The notes under the pieces: model-generated
The model's input: the letters and a program-made list of their open reading frames with translations, nothing else
Database searches by the model: none
What the model was told of the DNA's origin: nothing
Part shown: positions 5,469 to 10,322 of the stretch, one piece after another
Layout: each line of letters opens with the position of its first letter
Numbering within the stretch: position 1 is the stretch's first letter
Assembly: GCA_017542725.1 (NCBI GenBank)
Contig: JAFXWR010000203.1
Span: forward strand, 1-10,322
Reading direction: 5' to 3'
From: Lachnospiraceae bacterium
GTDB taxonomy: Bacteria; Bacillota_A; Clostridia; Lachnospirales; Lachnospiraceae
Length of the DNA stretch: 10,322 bases
Made by a program: the position numbers and the translations under genes

Positions 5469-8400
5469 CAATTGCTTCCTATCAAATAATCATTAAGAGT
5501 CATTGCGCTAACCAACATACTTCCATCTTCATTGAAATAATACATAGATCCGTTAATATTTTTCCATCCTACAACCATCTTACCTCCATCAAGTGTCTTG
5601 GCTTCTTCAAAATAATAAACAGTTTTGTTGGCAGTTTCTACAAAACCTGTCACCATGTTGCCATTTTCATCAAAGTAATAAATGTTTTTTATTGGTACTT
5701 GATGTGCAACATTATTTATATAAACAGTTCTATATGAAACCAATTCATAGAAACCATTTACTGCACTTAAAGCATTTCCATTTGAATCAACATAATCAAG
5801 TTGCCACTTATTTGTTATAGGATTATAATACCATCTTACAGAACTTTCGTCAAATGTTGCATTTATAACTTTGTCTACATTAACCTTTGTTGGTGCTATT
5901 GTTCCAAAAATCTGCTTATGTATTGATTCAATGATACCTGTAGCATCACTATGTCCACTATCACCGCTATCGTAATCATGATGAGGATCTACTGGCGGAT
6001 TATTATTTAAAATATAATTTGCTGATATATTTATATCATAATCTTTTAAAGTTATGCTATAAGCATTTTCATTTGCAGTAGATAAATCTTCTATTCTTGG
6101 AGTGTCTATGCCGAGTTTATTTAGCAAATCCCCAGCACTATTTTTAAGAGTCCATCCGCAAAAAACATTTGTATCATTTTTAAGTGGCGTTGCAATCTTA
6201 ATCTTAGTTCCTACATCAAAGCTATTGCCACTTTCAGTCTTAACATATTTAGTACCATCAAAGTAATATAATGATGCAAAATCTCTTGATTCAAAGTTTA
6301 CAGTTACTTTATCGCCTGCCCCAAGTAATGTTTCCGTTCCGCTCAATCCAGATACTTGCTCATCTTCATTAGTTATGTTCTCAGTTTCAATTATCTCAGT
6401 TTCACTTATTTCAGTTTCACCTGATGATTCTTTTTCTTCTTGAGTTGTTTCTTCCTCATCTTCAGTTTCTAATTCATCTTCTGCTTTTATATCGATTTTG
6501 TCTTCGCATTGTTCCTCTTCTTCTACATCTATTTCAGATTCTACTTCTTCATCACTTTCTAATTCTTCATCAATTGTAGACTCATCTTGAACTTCAATAC
6601 TTTCCGCCTCAGGAATGGTAGTTTCACTTTCTATAGTCAGCTCTTCTATTTCCGACTCACTTGCTATATCTACATACTCATATTCTATCACTTCTGACTC
6701 AGTTGCAACTTCATTATTATTTCCCAATACACTTTCTAAATTAGATGCTGATGCAAGCAAAGCGCCAAATGTTGATCCAAGCAAAGCCCCTTTCTTATAT
6801 GTAATCGGGTCAGATGCAAATGAATAATAGTCTTTTCCATATACTGATAATACTTCGTTTACAGTCGCAGTTTGCATTTTTTTCTTTTGTAAGTCATTTG
6901 CCTCATCATATGCATAACATGAATATACTAATAATGTGCCACTTTCTTTAAACTCTATCACATAACTTTCACCACTACTAAGGTATACACTTCCGAGGTC
7001 TTTCACCTTTCTGTAGTTTGTAGAGTCAGCTATAAAGTACTCTCTATATATTCCAGTTCCAATACTGCTATTTGTAGCAATTATCTCAGCTTTATATTGC
7101 AGACTTGAAGGCAGTCTAAGTTCCATACCTACTGGGTTATAAGATTTTACGACATTTACAAATCCGTCATTAAGGCCACTTGTAACTGTCACATTATTGT
7201 CATTGTCTATATTGTATTCACCAATATAATTATCATTCTCATCATATATTTTAATTACTGAATTATTTAAATTTGTAAACACTACCGATTTATTTCCATC
7301 AACATTCACTGTGCCAACTGGTGGTGTCTGATAATAACTATCCTCCGACATAAGCCATGCTAAATATCCATCTTGTAAATGAAAACCTATTCCAGAACTT
7401 ATATTTTTAACTAGTGAACCTATAGCGGTCTGACTTGTAAGATTTGTTGTTCTATAATCGATAATTAATAAATCTAGCAAAAAATCTGTAATATCTTTAC
7501 TTCTACTCATCAAAAAATCATAATCTTCACTACTAACGGCTCCATCAAGCAATTTATCAAAAATATAGTCCATAATATCATATACATTATAATAATATGT
7601 GACTGACTCTTCATCAGGAAATCTATAATGAGTTCTATCTTGTGGTGCATCTGTATATACTAGTGCGTACAATGCAAAAAGCAAACCAACGAGATCAAAC
7701 ATCATTCCCAATGCGTTTTCTTGAATCTTATTCACCATGTAGGAATAGTCGCCGCCAGATAAAAACGTTTTAGCCAACCATACAATTAAATCTTGATACT
7801 TTGTATAAAGTCTTTCTCGTCCTTTAATGTCCCCATAGTCAGCCCCTGGAAATTCACAATTTAATAATTCTTCGGCTATTACCTTATTTATAAATGTATT
7901 GTAAAACTCATATGACTGATAATAATTAGTTTCTGGCGAACTATCTGTAAAAGGTTCTACAGATAAATCTGTAAACTCCAAAAATTTCAAATCTAAACTA
8001 GCAAGGATTAACTTATTCACATGAAAATCATTTAAGTTGAGTTCACTTGGCGGATCAATGTTATTATAATATTTCAACATCTCATTATATTTAGCAAGGT
8101 AATCTCGGTTGCTATTTTTTCTTCTCTGCTTTTCACTCGAGTCATGAACTTTCTCACTCAGATAATAAGGAAATTCATGATCTACGCCATACCTATCAAA
8201 TCCTAATGTGGTTGGCGCTACAAGTTGAAACAAATCAGCTTCGGAAACTATATTATGAATATTAGTATAACTGTCAAGACTTGGTGAAGTGTGTTCGCTT
8301 ATAACCGCACCTCTCGGGGTTCCTAAGGTATAACAATAAATGTTTTCTTTTGTAGTATTAAATGCAGACGCATTGTCCGTCAGTTTTCCTCCGAGCATAT

Positions 8401-9193
8401 TTGCAACTCCTGCTCCACGGCTATATCCAACAACCCATAATTTTACCGGCAACCCACCACCAAAATCATCTTTATGCTCATTATAGAAATTAGTAACATG
8501 TTCATATACTGTATCTCTTGAACTACTAAATCCTTGGTGATCGCCAGCCTGTCCGATTGTAAAATTTGATTCCCACTCACTTTTATAATTTGCAGAGCGC
8601 ATTGCAACTACAATTAAATTGAATCTATTTATCTCGCTGCCATTCTTTATGTGAATAGGTTTGTTCGCACATACGGCACCCATAGTATTATTTTCTGGTT
8701 CTCTCAAATAATCACTATTTGGTGTAATATTCTGAAATCCCATCTTAGACATAAAGTCTTTTAAATTTCCATATTTATCTTTATTATCATCCATGTTGTT
8801 GGCAACACCAGATATTGCCAATTCTATTGAAGTTGTAGATAAGTGACTATTATAGTCCGAAGCTGGGTTTTTAAAAAAATCATCAGAATAGTAAAAAATT
8901 GATTTACCCTCAAAACCATCATGATTAAGAGATGCAAACTCAAAAGTAGCAGATACTATCTTATTATTTCCGGAAGAATCACTTCCACCATTACCACCAA
9001 AAATTTTATCATCAAACAATCTATCAATTAAATCCGAATCGTTTGTAGAATCATTATCATACTTATTTCTTTTTAAATCTTCAATTTCAGAAGCAATTGC
9101 AAAACTACTTCCTGAAATCATACCTTTGCTAATGGCAATCATTGCGATTATTAAAATCCATGCCACTCTTTTTTTTAAAACTACTTTACTCAT
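5468..9193 (-). CDS. Secreted lipase-like alpha/beta hydrolase with acidic linker and cell-wall-binding repeats
   Basis: A 1241-residue exported protein. A signal peptide (1 to about 35, cut near AIA) is followed by a class 3 lipase-like domain: strand KLWVV, then the nucleophile elbow GYSRGAG (Ser258), an Asp in NIVSEADLFQLV (Asp320) and, after a large insertion, THYRFP (His522) as the likely triad His. A hydrophobic stretch (about 493-513) precedes the His and could be a lid or membrane-contacting helix. Next are beta-rich sequence (about 625-800), an acidic Glu/Ser/Thr linker (about 829-948), an InlB/Listeria-Bacteroides-type repeat (about 963-1060, with FCGW), a His/Asp/Ser linker, and C-terminal choline/glucan-binding-type repeats (about 1117-1235: YYFDENGNM, VVGWKNINGSMYYFNEDGSM). 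The protein should therefore sit non-covalently on the cell wall; there is no LPXTG. Substrate (lipid or other ester) is unknown. The start has no good Shine-Dalgarno but gives a proper signal peptide. Confidence 0.88.
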   Translation of the reverse strand: MSKVVLKKRVAWILIIAMIAISKGMISGSSFAIASEIEDLKRNKYDNDSTNDSDLIDRLFDDKIFGGNGGSDSSGNNKIVSATFEFASLNHDGFEGKSIFYYSDDFFKNPASDYNSHLSTTSIELAISGVANNMDDNKDKYGNLKDFMSKMGFQNITPNSDYLREPENNTMGAVCANKPIHIKNGSEINRFNLIVVAMRSANYKSEWESNFTIGQAGDHQGFSSSRDTVYEHVTNFYNEHKDDFGGGLPVKLWVVGYSRGAGVANMLGGKLTDNASAFNTTKENIYCYTLGTPRGAVISEHTSPSLDSYTNIHNIVSEADLFQLVAPTTLGFDRYGVDHEFPYYLSEKVHDSSEKQRRKNSNRDYLAKYNEMLKYYNNIDPPSELNLNDFHVNKLILASLDLKFLEFTDLSVEPFTDSSPETNYYQSYEFYNTFINKVIAEELLNCEFPGADYGDIKGRERLYTKYQDLIVWLAKTFLSGGDYSYMVNKIQENALGMMFDLVGLLFALYALVYTDAPQDRTHYRFPDEESVTYYYNVYDIMDYIFDKLLDGAVSSEDYDFLMSRSKDITDFLLDLLIIDYRTTNLTSQTAIGSLVKNISSGIGFHLQDGYLAWLMSEDSYYQTPPVGTVNVDGNKSVVFTNLNNSVIKIYDENDNYIGEYNIDNDNNVTVTSGLNDGFVNVVKSYNPVGMELRLPSSLQYKAEIIATNSSIGTGIYREYFIADSTNYRKVKDLGSVYLSSGESYVIEFKESGTLLVYSCYAYDEANDLQKKKMQTATVNEVLSVYGKDYYSFASDPITYKKGALLGSTFGALLASASNLESVLGNNNEVATESEVIEYEYVDIASESEIEELTIESETTIPEAESIEVQDESTIDEELESDEEVESEIDVEEEEQCEDKIDIKAEDELETEDEEETTQEEKESSGETEISETEIIETENITNEDEQVSGLSGTETLLGAGDKVTVNFESRDFASLYYFDGTKYVKTESGNSFDVGTKIKIATPLKNDTNVFCGWTLKNSAGDLLNKLGIDTPRIEDLSTANENAYSITLKDYDINISANYILNNNPPVDPHHDYDSGDSGHSDATGIIESIHKQIFGTIAPTKVNVDKVINATFDESSVRWYYNPITNKWQLDYVDSNGNALSAVNGFYELVSYRTVYINNVAHQVPIKNIYYFDENGNMVTGFVETANKTVYYFEEAKTLDGGKMVVGWKNINGSMYYFNEDGSMLVSAMTLNDYLIGSN

Positions 9194-9228
9194 TTATAAC
9201 CATTTTAACTGTTAATATATTTAATGTT

Positions 9229-9237
9229 ATTATAACA
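9229..9237 (-). promoter_or_regulatory. Extended -10 promoter of the surface hydrolase gene
   Basis: On the minus strand TGTTATAAT, a perfect -10 with extended TG. No -35 match is evident at 16-18 bases. It lies 35 bases before the ATG at 9193 and downstream of the tRNA operon terminator, so it is the only good candidate for this gene. Confidence 0.6.
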
Positions 9238-9313
9238 AAATAATTCTGCTATTTCCATAATATAAATATTAAGATAGTATTAAATGCTTATTGCTTAGTC
9301 TTTGCATTTTTTC

Positions 9314-9344
9314 AAAAAAAAAGCATTGGAAAACAATGCTTTTT
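9314..9344 (-). terminator. Intrinsic terminator of the tRNA-His-Gln-Lys operon
   Basis: A perfect 11-bp inverted repeat (9318-9328 with 9334-9344), 5-base loop, followed on the minus strand by an uninterrupted T-run down to 9314. It begins four bases after the 3' end of tRNA-Lys. Confidence 0.9.
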
Positions 9345-9347
9345 GAG

Positions 9348-9420
9348 TGAGACACGGGGGAATCGAACCCCCGACAACTTGATTAAAAGTCAAGTGCTCT
9401 ACCGACTGAGCTAGTGTCTC
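9348..9420 (-). tRNA. tRNA-Lys (anticodon UUU)
   Basis: A 73-nt cloverleaf: acceptor GAGACAC/GTGTCTC, D arm with AGCTCAGTCGGTAGAGC, anticodon stem CTTGA/TCAAG with loop CTTTTAA (anticodon UUU), GC-rich T arm with GGTTCGATTCC, discriminator A. CCA is not encoded. It is the last of three tRNAs, 3 bases after tRNA-Gln(UUG). Confidence 0.97.
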
Positions 9421-9423
9421 ATA

Positions 9424-9495
9424 CAGGGCTAGGTGGATTCGAACCACCGACTGCAAGAGTCAAAGTCTTGTGCCTTACCGCTTGGCGATAGCCCT
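9424..9495 (-). tRNA. tRNA-Gln (anticodon UUG)
   Basis: A 72-nt cloverleaf: acceptor AGGGCTA/TAGCCCT, D stem GCC/GGC, anticodon stem CAAGA/TCTTG with loop CTTTGAC (anticodon UUG, reads CAA), T arm GGTGG-TTCGAAT-CCACC, discriminator G. CCA is not encoded. It is a second glutamine tRNA, different from the CUG one at 5366. Confidence 0.97.
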
Positions 9496-9524
9496 AAATC
9501 ATTTTAGCCTTATACTAAAATTCG

Positions 9525-9599
9525 GGTGGATAATGGGATTTGAACCCACGACCTCCAGATCCACAATCTGGCGCTCTAACCAACTGCGCTACACCCACC
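9525..9599 (-). tRNA. tRNA-His (anticodon GUG)
   Basis: A cloverleaf with anticodon stem CCAGA/TCTGG, loop TTGTGGA (anticodon GUG) and T arm GTGGG-TTCAAAT-CCCAT. The G at 9599 is the extra 5' G (G-1) of histidine tRNAs and can pair with the discriminator C at 9525. The acceptor GTGGGTG/TATCCAC contains two G-U pairs. CCA is not encoded. It is the first gene of the tRNA operon, 16 bases after its promoter's -10 box. Confidence 0.97.
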
Positions 9600-9615
9600 A
9601 AATCCACGAAATAAT

Positions 9616-9644
9616 ATATTACTATTTATTCACAAAAAAGTCAA
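9616..9644 (-). promoter_or_regulatory. Promoter of the tRNA-His-Gln-Lys operon
   Basis: On the minus strand: TTGACT, 17-base spacer, TAATAT. It ends 17 bases before the 5' end of tRNA-His, so the untranscribed gap and leader are very short, as is usual for tRNA operons. Confidence 0.75.
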
Positions 9645-9654
9645 GATTTTTAAC

Positions 9655-9683
9655 TTTACAAATTGGACTTTTAAGGCTATTAT
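9655..9683 (+). promoter_or_regulatory. Promoter of the plus-strand lipoprotein gene
   Basis: TTTACA (9655-9660), 17-base spacer, TATTAT (9678-9683), 23 bases before the ATG. It is divergent from the tRNA promoter, with only 10 bases between the two -35 boxes. Confidence 0.65.
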
Positions 9684-9706
9684 TAGTAGATAACGGAGGT
9701 AAACTT

Positions 9707-10322
9707 ATGAAAAAGATACTATCAAATGTTTTAATAATTACATTTCTTATAATGAGCGTTTTTGGCTGTCAAAATACGAGCCCTAAAAAGGCTGTAACCG
9801 CCGATACACCATACTATTCAGTCACAACCGGCTCATATGAACGCGATAGAAATGCCTATATGAATTTGGACGCAAAAATCCCAAAAATCACTTATTCCAA
9901 CAGTGATGGTTCCGAGCTTATCGACTCATTAAATGTCGAAATAGAATCAGATCTAAATAAATTAATAAATGAAGCAAAGACAAGAGCTTTAGATACTTAT
10001 GAGACTTATTTGCAATCTGCAAAAGATAATGCTAAGAAGGATGTCGAAAGCAAAATTGCTGAATTAGAAACTAAATATAGTTCAATTCTTGGCGAAGAAG
10101 AAAAAAATATACTTTCAAGACTCAACGCCGATGAAATTGACAATTATTCCTTCTCAAACATGGGACGTATGAATACATTTTCTAATTTCATAGCTCCATA
10201 CTCAGATACAATGCCCCATATGGGACGAGGTTTCTTTGGAAGAGGTATGCAAAGACCAGATGATTTTGAAACTATAAAAGGCTATACGGGTACTGAAGAA
10301 ATCATAAACCCAGCCCTACACA
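9707..10322 (+). CDS. Lipoprotein of unknown function, 5' part (possibly DUF4163/DUF3298-like)
   Basis: The frame is open from ATG 9707 to the right edge (205 codons). GGAGG (9695-9699) sits 7 bases before the ATG, an ideal spacing. A short signal peptide ends in the lipobox VFGC (Cys21), so the protein should be anchored on the outer membrane face. Residues about 58-100 (IPKITYSNSDGS, then repeated Asn/Leu/Ile helix) resemble the start of DUF4163 domains, which read 'K.P.I...N...IN..I', and are followed by a charged, probably coiled-coil helix (about 100-145). Residues 150-185 are rich in Gly, Met, Arg, Phe and Pro (MGRGFFGRGM) and look like a flexible insertion. It is the only plus-strand protein gene here. 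The domain suggestion is weak because the C-terminal part is missing. Confidence 0.8.
   Translation, partial: MKKILSNVLIITFLIMSVFGCQNTSPKKAVTADTPYYSVTTGSYERDRNAYMNLDAKIPKITYSNSDGSELIDSLNVEIESDLNKLINEAKTRALDTYETYLQSAKDNAKKDVESKIAELETKYSSILGEEEKNILSRLNADEIDNYSFSNMGRMNTFSNFIAPYSDTMPHMGRGFFGRGMQRPDDFETIKGYTGTEEIINPALH

Noticed and set aside
5393..5820. Plus-strand frames over the tRNA-Gln gene and the surface-protein C-terminus
   Set aside because: They start inside a tRNA or run antisense to the wall-binding repeats; no independent coding evidence.
1..10322. CRISPR array, insertion sequence or prophage
   Set aside because: No regularly spaced direct repeats, transposase, integrase or terminal inverted repeats were seen; the tRNAs show no duplicated 3' ends nearby that would suggest att sites.

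Overview
The window is AT-rich, codes mostly on the minus strand, and looks like chromosome from a low-GC Gram-positive anaerobe. A Lachnospiraceae-like Clostridia member is my best guess. The grounds are Gram-positive lipoproteins, a secreted protein with choline/glucan-binding-type wall repeats, a QueT-type ECF transporter component, strong AGGAGG ribosome sites and sigma-A type promoters. The assignment is an inference; no rRNA or species marker is present.

Layout. (a) 1-414: the 5' part of an unknown secreted protein gene (minus), its extended -10 promoter, and a terminator closing the next operon. (b) 415-1851: a compact minus operon with one good promoter, encoding a GNAT-like acetyltransferase, an overlapping 63-residue protein and a small lipoprotein. 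(c) 1852-2191: a gap with no convincing protein gene but two likely small RNAs facing each other. The plus-strand one has a perfect TTGACA-17-TATAAT promoter and a roughly 80 nt three-way-junction fold ending in a T-run. The minus-strand one is roughly 63 nt, with a GAAA-capped hairpin and a GC-rich terminator. (d) 2192-5318: queT-like gene and tex, probably cotranscribed; Tex carries an unusual Lys/Thr-rich repeat tail. (e) 5366-5437: tRNA-Gln(CUG). (f) 5468-9193: a 1241-residue secreted protein with a lipase-type alpha/beta-hydrolase domain, an acidic linker, an InlB-type repeat and C-terminal wall-binding repeats. (g) 9314-9644: a tRNA-His/Gln(UUG)/Lys operon with its own promoter and terminator. 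(h) 9655-10322: a divergent promoter and the start of a plus-strand lipoprotein gene.

Most of this is ordinary core chromosome (tex, queT, tRNAs). The accessory parts are the acetyltransferase/small-protein pair, the cell-surface lipase and the lipoproteins. The signals least explained by known families are the two small RNA loci in 1882-2163. I found no CRISPR array, insertion sequence, integrase or phage gene.
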